A DNA stretch of 64,000 bases from Piper betle (Eukaryota; Streptophyta; Magnoliopsida; Piperales; Piperaceae). Location: assembly GCA_033002965.1 (NCBI GenBank), contig JAURVB010014173.1, forward strand, positions 103,735 to 167,734, in the 5' to 3' direction. The notes under the pieces were generated by a model. The model did no database searches. It saw nothing but the letters and a program-made list of their open reading frames with translations, and was not told the origin of the DNA. Positions 36,133-47,668 of this stretch are shown here, piece by piece; position 1 is the stretch's first letter, and every line of letters begins with the position of its first letter. A program made the position numbers and the translations under genes.

Positions 36133-39100
36133 CTAGGACAAGTTAGCATCGTAGCCAGAAGTGTTGTCCATGGAACTCTGTACTCCATCAGTATCCGCCA
36201 CAGAAAACTTGACCAACTTCACTTCTGAGTTAGTGAGCAACTCTGCTTTGGAAGAAAGCCTCTTCACCTCCTCGTGGGTGTAGATATATATCTTTCTCAC
36301 CATGTTGCAGAATTCACTGAAAATACCAAAAGCAAGAGAGGTCAGTGACGCACGGAAACAAATTTTATCGCTTGGAAGGAACATCTATTTTACCAGTCAA
36401 TCAGAAGCAAGCACAAACACATAGCATTTATTCTCAATGTACTTAATCTACATGCGTTCAGTTTTCAAATAAAGATGAAATTAAACAGAAAGACGGAAAG
36501 ATTCTGCAAGAGACAACTCACTGCCAAGGATCATCTCCAACCATCATCATATCATCCTCGTCATCAGTGTAAACCACCTGCCATTTTTGTTGGCCCACAT
36601 AGCTCACCCTTAATTTCAAACATGTCCTCCAGCCTCTGAAGCAGGTCCTCATACCCCACAAATCTTGTTAGGTCAACTGCTCTTCCAACGGCAATGCCTT
36701 GCATATGCACCTAAAAGAGATAGCATGCATGTTAGTCCAATAAGGCTGCAAAACAAATAATGTACTAAAATTCGCATTCACAACCACATGTTGATATGAA
36801 GAACCACCTTTGTGCAGCTTCTTGTAAGCTTGCTTTGGGATTCTTGGGGTGATCTCAAAGATGATTTATCAGGCTCACTGCTGATAGCGGGAACATCAGA
36901 CTTGCTACTAGATGGCTGTAGTTCGTGCCCAGATTCTGCTTCTGTTTCCACAGTTGGAGCTAGCCGATCTTCCACTATACTTGCAGACATAACTGGAATG
37001 GGAGGGGGATCTTCTATTGAAGAATTGTTCACAAGCTGAATCCCAAAAAGCCGATAACCATTGTTAGGAACATCTTTATGTTTTCCTGCTGACTCTTTGT
37101 TGCCACCTGATGTAAAGCTCTCTCCAGAAAAATCCCCCTGTTTGACCAATGAAGTGTATTACTACTGGAGACTGAAGGTAGAGGTTTGTTTCCGCTGAAC
37201 CCATAGGAACCTTGATTTGGCATAGTAGACTTGAGAGCACTAGCAGGAGATGGATAGAAATCTCTTCCTTGTTGCAGCCCATAAAGGGAGAAGTTATGTA
37301 CAGGCATTTCTGGAGATTTCCAAGTTCCTAAACAGAGGATTAAAAACAAAGTTGCAATCTTACTGACAGAAAAAATACTACAAACTAAATAAAAATCAAA
37401 CTCAATGCTTCTCCCTCAACATTGAGCTGGTTTTACCACGTCCTGATACGTCAGTGGTTGGCGGGGTAACAAGAGGCCTGGCCCTTTTGTTTCTGGATGT
37501 TGGTTGGGATAATGGAGGTGTAGCATTTACAAGAGGCTCCAGTTCCCATGGTGAAACTCTATCTGGGCGTGGGATTGAAGAAGGTTCATCCCATTGAACC
37601 TGCAGATCATTCGCCCATCATTGATTCCATATCAAAAGTCCATGACTAAGGGACAATGAAAATATTCTCGGAAAACAAATTTATTTCATATTAAGCACTG
37701 GAAGCACTGTGCTAGGTTCCCTAGATATCATCTGCCATCACATTATGCAGAGGAGAATTTTAGCTTCGTTATGAAATTACACATACGACATCAATCAAAG
37801 AGTAGGCAACTTTTCGAGCTCTGTTATGTATGCCTTTGGAATGTTCATATACCTGTAGAGACCTCCATTCTGAACCTTCCCAATTAGAGGATTCATTATC
37901 TTCCATGCCAATAACTGTACCGCTGAATCTATTAACAAAAAATACAAAAGGTGAATAAACCTCTCTAGCAGAAATGTTGATTCCATATGATGCTATTTAT
38001 TGACAATATACCTTCTTTCTGGAGCTTCTTCCCCTTCAAATTTCATTTTAAACCTCATTCCAAAAGAGATTTTGTGACTCTTAGCTTCAAGATAGCGATT
38101 GAGACTAATGATGAACTCTGATCTACTAGTTCTGAATTAAACAATCAAAAGCCAAGTTTCAAAATTGAAACAACAGTTACAAGAAGACAAAGAAATGAAG
38201 CAATTAGATTGGCAAAACAACCTTGGTTTATAGAAAACAGAAAATAGAGTTCCACTTTGTATGGCATGTGCTGCAGTGGCAAGTACTCCAAGATGCATGC
38301 TGTGACTTGATATAACAGAAGATGGCATATTACTTAGTTGCCGCATAAGCCGTCTAACTCCAACCCTCAATTCTCCATTTTCACCCCTTCCATAGTCCAA
38401 ACAAAAAAAGTTAGTCATTTTGGAACATGCATAGCAAGCCAGAATACCTAAATAGCCACTTGCCTCAGAAAAATAAAAGCATCTCCAGCCACAAGCCTCT
38501 TTGAACTAACAAAAACGCTCCATCCAGTAGTCAACAAGTGTCGACGAGGTTGCCCTGCATAAAGAAGTGTAAACCTTAACAAAATCCAGGCACACTTTAA
38601 ACTTGGCAAAACTATGAGCCCCATCAACACAGAGAGACGTAAGTTGAAAGGAAGAAGCAATATTGAAAGCACATGACATCTATATACCAAACATCATCTT
38701 TGACCATGAAAAGCAGCACAAAATCACTAGATGCCAACACAAAATGAATAAACATCTCCATTCATCAATACCCTAGAACATATTGCATAAGCACTTCATC
38801 AAACAAACACCAGACAAGTATGATCTCAACAAAAAAAATATGTATATACTTCACATTTATTGAAGAATAAGCGGAAGGATGCAAAATCCTATATCAACTT
38901 ATAAGCATGGAAGTCATGTTGATTTCCCAAAATGGCACATGACTAGACAGCAAGGTGATTTAGAATATTGCTACATTCAGAAAGAACAGAGAGGTCATGC
39001 CTCGGAAAATGTGTCTGAAATGCCATTCATTCTTATGCAGATCGGTAGCAACTAATTCCTGCCAAGGAGGGTGTTGAGACATGTCCTGGGAGAAAAAACA

Positions 39101-40769
39101 TACAGAATAAGGCACACACAATAAAAATTGCTAGAGAGCATTGCTGCAAAAGACAGACAGAATAATCTCATGCAGACCAGTGGTGGCAAGCATTCATCTG
39201 CATGCCTCCTAAGAACAGAGAATCCACCATGGGTACTTGTATCAGATGCAGTAAGAGTTTTGCAAAATGAATGTACAATGACTCGTTCAGGTTCAGCAAG
39301 CGGAGGATCTGGACTAGTAACCTCACTTTGCTGGAAGGAAAAAACACATATTGTTTCAATTATCATCAAAGAAGAAAGCAAGGCAAGGATCAAAGCAGTA
39401 AAAAGTCCCAGCCTCCTACTCACTATGTTCTTTTCAAATGGCACACAATGATTCATACGAGCTACAACAGGTTTTTGCCATAGGCAATGTCATCAAGTAG
39501 ATAAATAGGTGATAATCTTAAATTTTGCTTAATAATTTCATAACATGGCCAGCACATATTAAGGCCGGGGACCACTCACATCTGGTTCTGGAACCAATGC
39601 AATCTGAGCATAGACTTCATCTGTTTCAGGTTCAGCCTACATCAACAGGAGATGTATGAGAAGGAGGAGAAGCCCCACGTATCCAATACTCATGTCAAGT
39701 AAAGATTTACCTGTAGCTGTACATGGACTACTTTACAAAGAATTTTAGAAGGTAAGTTGAAATGAGGGATCTGCTGATCGAGCCCCTGCTGAGTTGAGGC
39801 TTCAAGCTGCAAAAAGAAAACAAGAGAGCGAGAATCAATTTAGGGCATACAAAATTTTCCATACTGCCTCCCCTAGACAACAAGACGCTTTATCAAATAT
39901 TGCGCAAGTGTTCAACACATAAAACCAGAAATCAGCATAGAAACGGTGAAATCCTCTTTCCAGGGCATAATAGCTCAGCGAGTAAAAACTCCATCCAAGA
40001 AGTTATACCTGTTCCATGTGACCTTGAGGAAAGTAATAAACCCTCTCGTTTTCATGAGGAACAGTGACCAAAGGCCCAGCGCAAGCATGCCATAATTCTT
40101 TATACAGCAAATCTCCCTTACTCCCTACAGAGAAGGAACTTGTTAATATTAAATGCAGACAATAGCATGCGACGCAATATGAGCAAACATCATTTAATTC
40201 ATGAACTAGACCAAAATCCCTAAACGTTGGTAGTACACTTGGTTTGAAATTTTTCACCTGCTGACAGAATAAAAGGAAATGCCCATGCATGGAAGAGATG
40301 CTCATTAAAAAAAATGAAGATGTTTTCCAAACTGCAATAACAAAGTTTGGTACTATAATAGTATAGCGCTAAAATGACGCAATCATAGGATAATATGATA
40401 GAATTAAATTATCAAATCATGATCAAACCAGAGACTCTAGTATCTAATCCACTATTCATAATCTAAACGCGCAAATCAAAATGGGTTTTGAAAGAGCTTG
40501 CATCTACGGAGTGAGAAAATATTATGAGGATTAGAAGGAGATAGAGCTGTGATGCCAGTAACTTAACTACATCAAGAGCTGATACTGCCTAAGAAAATAT
40601 TAATTAGGTACAGAACCATGTTAGGGCCTGCACAATTTATGCCAAAAACCTCAGATTTGACGGCAGGTAAGGCAGAAACTAAAACCCTTGCACCAGTTTA
40701 CCAAATCAGAACAGAATTTATACACTCTTTACCTCCAACAGTTGGATAAGCTGTAGCTGGACGAGCCAT
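36133..40769 (-). CDS. ARF1: Auxin response factor, ARF1-like, two frame breaks and two GC-donor introns
   Basis: Nuclear transcription factor binding auxin response elements. Fourteen coding exons (5' to 3', all minus): 40769-40733, 40124-40009, 39806-39711, 39636-39580, 39330-39178, 39085-39001, 38554-38464, 38386-38222, 38131-38012, 37928-37853, 37599-37437, 37327-36808, 36710-36522, 36316-36133; about 683 residues. The B3 DNA-binding domain has [54 protein letters not shown] and [20 protein letters not shown]; the auxin-response domain and [19 protein letters not shown] follow. The middle region is Ser/Pro-rich, as in repressor-type ARFs. The PB1 domain has [15 protein letters not shown] and [16 protein letters not shown]. 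Frame breaks lie at about 37135-37147 (one base short) and in a T5 run at 36584-36588 before the [11 protein letters not shown] motif. Introns 6 and 7 use GC donors. [13 protein letters not shown] and the [16 protein letters not shown] tail favour ARF1 over ARF2. Confidence 0.95.
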
Positions 40770-40831
40770 GGGCAGAAATCCTTAAAAGCAGTGTGATCTT
40801 CCAAATATTTTGCAGATCAACACACTTCCTT

Positions 40832-41734
40832 CTGCAGCAGCAATAAACACAAAAATGTAACTCCAATCTGTGAAGGCAGACCTCCAAAGAAGAGAGAAAA
40901 TCCCAATCCGATGGTGAAACCAATCAGGATTACCACCTCAAAACGGTTCAATATTCAAGGTACCACTATACTTCCAAACAGTAACTAAAGGGAAATGCAA
41001 ACTGGGAATACATAATTACATACACAATCAACCGCATGAATCAGAAAGCAGAACGCTTTCGATCTTTAAAACAAGAAGGAAAGTGGTGTCGAGTACTACC
41101 GCGGGACAGCAGTATCAACCGCATCAATCAATCTCTAAAAACGTGTAAGCCGTGCAAAAATCACACAGGGAGTTAGTGGAGGCCGAACACCCGACCGAAA
41201 AGCTCCCGTAACGCCAAATGCACAAGAAACACCTCCCCAGAAGCTGCCCAACCACCGCACTCTGAGCTGTTCCGGATCACAAAAACCCGGAAAAAAGCTT
41301 CAAAATGTGCAAAGTTTGGATCTTTTCCCATCCCCGAAAGGGAAGAACCCGAAAAAAAGCTGAGAACATCGCAGATCCGTAAACTAAAGTCACTCAACTA
41401 AGCAAAAGCAAGCCGATAGACATCCCTTTATCAGAAAAAGAGAAACTTTTCTGCCTTTCCATCAACTTCCAGCAAAAAAAAAACAAACGTACTACTCCAA
41501 GAACAGCTCCAATCAAAACCAAACAAAAGAAAACAAAAAACCACAAATCCCAACACATGACGAACACATACAGCATCAAAACCTCCACCCGCGCAGCTCA
41601 CACTCCAAAAATCACCACCAAAAACCCTAAAAAGGGGGAAATTCGAGCACACACCATTACCAGCACAATCAAATCGGAGAACAAGCTCAACAGTTGCCAA
41701 ACACAACGTGGGAAACTCAAAAAAGCGGCAGTAC
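40832..41734 (-). other. Possible 5' UTR intron of the ARF gene
   Basis: On the minus strand a donor CAAG|GTACTG (after 41735) and an acceptor GCTGCTGCAG|AAGG (before 40831) would remove about 0.9 kb and leave a 62-nt leader segment before the ATG at 40769. Upstream of it, 41735 to about 41900 has GCC-repeat-rich leader-like sequence. This is inferred from splice signals only. Confidence 0.45.
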
Positions 41735-41900
41735 CTTGCGATTCGAAGCTCGCACAAACCCACCTCCTGCCGAGAAAGAGATGGTGATGGTGGAGAGAAA
41801 GTGGCGGCGGCGGCGGCGGTGGCTGTTGTCGGGCGAGAAGGGGCGGCTCCTCGGTGAGCTTCCTCTTCGCCGACTCCGAGAATCTGGTCCAAGAAATAAG
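41735..41900 (-). promoter_or_regulatory. Putative 5' leader and transcription start zone of ARF
   Basis: Contains a CCGCCGCCGCCGCCGCC run on the minus strand and CTCTCTTTC-type pyrimidine tracts; the sequence turns AT-rich beyond about 41945. No TATA box was fixed. Confidence 0.35.
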
Positions 41901-41974
41901 TAAAAAAAAGGGTCAAAAGTAACGAGACGAAAGAAAAGAACGGCTCTTTTTATCTCGGCGTCAGAATTAATTAC

Positions 41975-42769
41975 CCACTAATTTTTTTGTTAACTGACAT
42001 AAATCGTAATAATTTTGTATTCTATATACAAATTTTGATTAGCTTGACTACAAATTTGCATCTAATCGAAAGAATATATATGTTATAATAATTTAATTTA
42101 TTATTTTTTAAATTTTATTAGATTTTGATTTTTTGAATTTTTTTTATTAATAAAAATAAGTAATGTTTTAATTTATTAAAATTGAGTCGATTCAAATCAA
42201 ATTAAATTTTATATTATTTATTTTAAAAATAGAGCTTAAACTAGTTTAATCTATGCTCAGTGTGTGCACTTTTTAAAAAAACACATTGTCTGAATTTAGC
42301 TAGAAATTAACTAGTTTATAGTTGAATTTAAATTAAATTTATTAATGTTTGAATTAATTTGAGTAGGAATTGAATTTGAATTAGTTTAATTATAATTTAT
42401 CTATATATTTCTAAATCTGGGAGTATTGTAGTTAATGAAAATTATACATCAAATAAAATAATCAGTACTAGGAAAAAATACGTTCGCTTAGTAATATATA
42501 TACACATGGAATGTGCTTAGTTAAAATATTACACTTATATAATAATGACCATATTCTCAAACCTTATAGTATTTATAAATGTATTAACAATTGTTATTTT
42601 ATAAAATGTTTTAATGTGATTATAAAATTTTATTTGAATTATGTAATTATAAATTTTAATTTTATGTGTACATATAGTCATAACGGTCTTTGCTTCTAGT
42701 ATAAGGATATGTTTCATTATCCTCTAGATTAAGAATATTTTATCTTAGTAAAAACCTTTATTTTAATAT
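41975..42769. other. AT-rich intergenic DNA with a partial dispersed repeat
   Basis: The beginning (to about 42130) carries parts of the dispersed AT-rich repeat (TTTTGATTAGCTTGACTAC, TATAATAATTTAATTTATTA). No gene seen. Confidence 0.4.
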
Positions 42770-43165
42770 CCCTGTATATTTTAACAAACTACTTAGCTTA
42801 AGCTCGTAGAATAATGAAATAAAAAATAATAATTTAATATATTAAATATAGTCTCTCATTAAGTTTAAATATAGATCTTAATTAAATAAAAATATAAATT
42901 ATAATGATTTGATTTTTTATTTTTACAAGTAAATAGACTAAATTTTATTAATAAGAAATAATTAAAATTACCCGGTTTGAACCCACCAGAGTGAGAGATA
43001 TTGTATGACTATTTTTTATGAAAATTTAGAAATTAATATAAGTTTGATTCAAACCGTGATTTTTTACACCAACAAATATTTTTAATTTTATTATATTTTA
43101 ATTAGTTAAATCTCATACTTTTAATCATACGTTAATATTGAGTTCTTTTTACTAATACTAGTGTA
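42770..43165. repeat. Dispersed AT-rich repeat, copy 4
   Basis: Blocks in the family order: TAATTTAATATATTAAATAT, AAATATAAATTATAATGATTT, TATTTTAATTAGTTAAATCTC and TTTTAATCATACGTTAATATTGA. A GGTTTGAACCC (minus-strand B-box-like) lies at about 42973, as in copy 1. Confidence 0.5.
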
Positions 43166-46100
43166 TATAATAATTAATTGAGGACATCATTCAAATTTAA
43201 TTAGCCATATAAAAATAATAATTATTTTTGTGGTTAAAACCATGTATTTAAGGCTGGTGGATATTTTCAAATTTACAACTAATTTTGCAGCAACCGCTCA
43301 TTACTGACAGTGCAAACGAAATCATTGAAACAATAATGAATGTAGTAATTGTTACGGAACTCTTCATAAAACTCATTGGCTTCTTTTGTTGGTGATAAAC
43401 GTTAATGATATTTAATCACCAATTGGGTCGTGGTTTAACTAATAAAAAGAAAAAAACTTGTTTGTATAAAGTGAAACACCAATCTTGCCCATCAAGGTAT
43501 ATATGATCACCTAACTCCATACATATTAGGTATGTAATTGAGTGCAAATAAATTGTTTATCTACTCTTCTTATCATAAATAAGTAAATAAAATGAAAGTG
43601 CACTAGAAGTTTGATGGGTAATTACAAGTTGGTTGAGGACAATTAGCACTAATCAATGGCTAAGTGGTAGGAACTTGGGATTTGACAAGAATAATCCCAA
43701 CAACAAGAATAAACTTGGGATTCAATTCAAGAGGTTTACCATGTGTTTGCTTTGAAGCAGGCAAATTATCTCCGGCAGGCGAGAACCCCGGCAGCTGGAA
43801 TATCAACCATCACGTGTTTCTTTTCCTCCCCCAAAATCAACGTCTTCTCGTTTTCTTCTTCCACATCTTCTTTCCATGGCCATTTGTTTTAGACTTTTCT
43901 TTCCGTGTGTCTCTCTCTAAGTCCTCACCTTTTGATGCTGACATATTGAATATATTTTCACGCAAGGAAAGTGAGTTCCAGCCTTTTTCACCAACCTCCT
44001 GCTCTTGTGTCACTGGTCCATGACCTGTTACTTTCCGGGCCAGAAACATATTTCATGCCCCACTCAAGACCGTGTATATGCAAAATAAATATGGATACGA
44101 GTATTAAGCATGGATTCGGATTGTAGGTCTGAAGACTCTTGGTATTGGATGCGGTTGTGTTTGAGTGTGTGTTTTTGGTTGGTGTTGTGGATAGATTGTC
44201 CTCAAAGAATGCTTATTGTGTCTGGATGTGACGCTACCGATGTTTGGTGTGTAGATTGGCACTGCGCTCTTAACAAAACATATATTCATTTCGAGATTAC
44301 GAACTAACTACTCCTGTAAAAATTGTCATGTGCAATGAAAAATCAAGGTACATGACAAGTACCCGGTTAATGTAAACAAGTTTAACTATATTACCCAATT
44401 AATGATGATTTGTTATATTAACATATTTTTTCAAAGCAACATGCATTAACAAACTGACCAAGTTGAGATGAATAAACGGTTTTTACTAATGAATTAGTGT
44501 CATCAACAGGCATGTTAAAGGCTTAAATGGAACAATTATTCCCCTTTTGAATGGCCTCCATAAATTGATCAAAAGTTTTTTACGTGTACTAGGTTTACAG
44601 TTAGAAATTTGACAAATAAGGTTTTAAATGAAGATTTTTAAATTTCTAATGTAATACTTAAGAGTAAAAAATGGCCTAATTTTGTCAAAAAAGTAATTTG
44701 TTACAAATTCTTATATAATAAGGTTGGTGGCATTATTTACCGCTAATTTTTGTCTCAATCCATGCCTTCTCGCTTTGACCCGACTGCCCTCATCAAAAAT
44801 TATCACCTCTTTTATTTCCTTATGAAAATAACTTAATTAAACAAATTAATATTTATTTGTATCTTCTTGTCCCCTCAAATTAAGCATGCATTTAAGTGAA
44901 ACTTTTGTTATTTGAATTATGCCACAAGGAAAATGAGGCTGAAATATGCAAATCAATTTTTCTGCTAATCTTCTGGTCATCTTTGGTAATTTGAGCTCTG
45001 CCTAGAATAAAATTAGGCTGTAATTAGTCACAAAGTCTAACAGAAACCCATATTTGTCTATTCCCCAACGTTTGTGCTAATATATGTTTAAACAAATATT
45101 ACCCGGGTCACCTGCCCAACCTGTCCCTTCATTTCTGTCAAATTTCAAAAGTAATGCACCACCAGATCCCATTGGATCAGATTCATCATGCTCAAGTCCA
45201 GGGGAACAGCTCTGAAACTGACCAACCAATTAAACATTAATTCTAGGTAGGAGAGAGGAAGGTCTTTCCCACACAGGAGGCCAAACCTTGAGAGTAAATT
45301 AATTCTCATCATGCATGCCTGCGTCATTAGCAGCCTAATCAAACCATCAACCGTCTTATTCCTCGGCATATCCCCCCTTCCCGTTCTTGCATGCCCCCCA
45401 GTCATCGCATTTAGCACTCTGTCTATAAGAGACAACTTTGCTTAGTCTTTGCGTGGTTTATTTATGTTAAAAAGTCCTCCAGCGATGGTTGCAAAACTTT
45501 GCGTGCCTTCTTTTCCTAGTCTAAAATATATTATGTTCATTTTAGCAGCTGCCCATGAAGAGTCACAAGCTATTTGGTCCCTTTAAATCTTGTCCTTCAC
45601 AATTATAAATAAATAAATATATATATTTGGGCTCGGGGCCATGTCCATGGTAGTCACGGACAAACATTTATCAATCAGTTCCAATCTCTAATCCAAAGAG
45701 AAAAATCCATACACGTGCGTGTGGCAAACAAATCGTCATATATAAAAATACTTAGTGTGTATGTGCATGAATATTTTCACCAGTTGATGGAAGAATCAAA
45801 CATTGGACATGAAAATGGCGATGTATAATATGCCTCGTTTCACCAACGGCAGGCCAGGGCATCCCTCTCCTTTGATGCTGGATGGAAGGAGAAGGGCAAA
45901 GCTGGCTCAATATGAGAAAGGAAATGCATAGAAAGGAGAGAACGAAAATGAGTTGATCACATTCAAGGTGCGAAGCATGTGGTGGTCTGCAATGTTTGCA
46001 GTCATGGCCGATGGTCCCAACCGGCTTAAAACACGCTCCATGTTCACGGCATAAGACTTGTAGTTTACGTATTTAAGAATGGATGTGAGAAGTGAGCAGA

Positions 46101-47321
46101 CTCATCCGATGACAGAGAATACTCACCAACCTATTTTGGAGTAGTTTGCCATTCTTCACCTAACTATGAGAATTACATATTTCGAGTAGTAGGACTATCA
46201 TAAAAAGGGTTGGCAGGAAGTTGGTTTTCATGTCGGTAAAACTTTGACAAAAGATCATCTGTATTATTGGAGGCAGGTGACTTGCGTATGGGTTTCGGAA
46301 AACTTTATTTTTCGATTTAACTTTTTGAGTAAGAGTCTCTCATTAAGGCTTGTTTATTTTGTATTGCCGCGTAAAAAATGATATCTGAGCCAAGACTAGT
46401 CACATCCTCGTTTAGTCAAAGTTATTAGAAACTTTTACAGTACACTCAAACCTTTTCGCTCTACCAATGAATTTTCGAGTAATAGGTCTTTTTATAATGA
46501 AGATCTATTCATACGGTAACGGCATTTAATTAGGAAGATTGGCTAGGTAACTGGCCCTCTTAGTCCGTTATTGTAAGAGTTGGAACAAAATCTTCCCGCT
46601 CTTAAATACGATTTTCCGTTAAATCAACTAGCTTAAATTGAGTTTTTGAAACCACATTATAGCACGTCCACTCTAATGTATGTGAGAGAGAGATAATTTG
46701 AATAGCCTTATGCCTGAGGGGACCTCACATTAATTCGAAAGGATAGCTTTAATTAGAGTCTTCCAAATACTCGCTGCAACATGTGGATCCAACTTGTGTG
46801 TAATGTGGAGAATTGTTAGGATAATTTCACATTAGTTCTATAAGAGTCCAATGACTTATAGAAAGGCTTTGAAAAAGCCTTATCGAACTAGCTAATTAGA
46901 TGTTGTGGGTTTTGTTCAACAATTGATCAAGTTTGCCTTGAAGAACAACATTAGTAAAACTTCATCTTTTAAATGTCGAATGCTTCTTTGTCGTCTATCT
47001 ATGAATTAATAATATTCATTGATGTAAATCACATATTACATGATATATGATATGATATGTTTGTTTATGGGGACAAAATGTTAACTAGGGGTGAGAGACT
47101 CTTTTGGTTGGCTTTAACGCCTAAATTTCTTTAAGATATAGGCTTTGTATATTTTTACTTGTGAATATTATTCTGTGATTTTGTCACCCTAGCTTTCAAT
47201 GTAGCAGATTTAGTGATTTATAATTTCGAAAAGACATTTAGTATTTTTTTAAAAAATAAACATGAGCTATAATAGCATCAAATCATTTTAAGTATGAAAT
47301 ATAACTATGCAAGATATCGTG
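43166..47321. other. Long intergenic region without a recognised gene
   Basis: Several open frames of 60-120 codons exist but none shows conserved motifs. Around 46790-46900, GAATTGTTAGGATAATTTC and AGTTCTATAAGAGTCCAATG resemble decayed copia-type LTR ends. No tRNA or intact transposon was seen. Confidence 0.4.
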
Positions 47322-47637
47322 TGTAACAACCCATTTCGGTTCACCTGTGAACCGACCCGGTAATATCACCGGCAACCGAGCCATTTACTAATCTACTTGA
47401 TTCAGTTAAGCCGACTCGGATCTACCTTCAGCGTCTTAAGATGGTAATGTCACATGCAAAACATGGATGTGATGTTTGAGTTCTAATGTTGTCCTATATA
47501 AATACCATGATATGCAATAAGTAATCAAACAAACCCAACAAACAAAAAATTTAAAAAAAGTTAATTTTTAAAACAAAACCGACAGAAAATCCCCTAAAAG
47601 TGCAATAGGGACCACCATATTATCAACAACAATATAT

Positions 47638-47668
<31 letters not shown>

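Noticed and set aside
41800..41822. GCC/CGG run as an expanded pathogenic-type repeat
   Set aside because: Only a handful of units in a 5' leader, which is ordinary for plant genes.
41431..41916. Minus-strand open frame of 161 codons upstream of ARF
   Set aside because: It lies in the predicted 5' leader and leader intron, has low-complexity Phe/Leu-rich translation and no homology signal.
43664..44023. 119-codon plus-strand frame
   Set aside because: Translation is Phe/Ser-rich without recognisable motif, and the region has no splice or promoter support.
45145..45435. 96-codon minus-strand frame
   Set aside because: No conserved motif recognised; likely chance.
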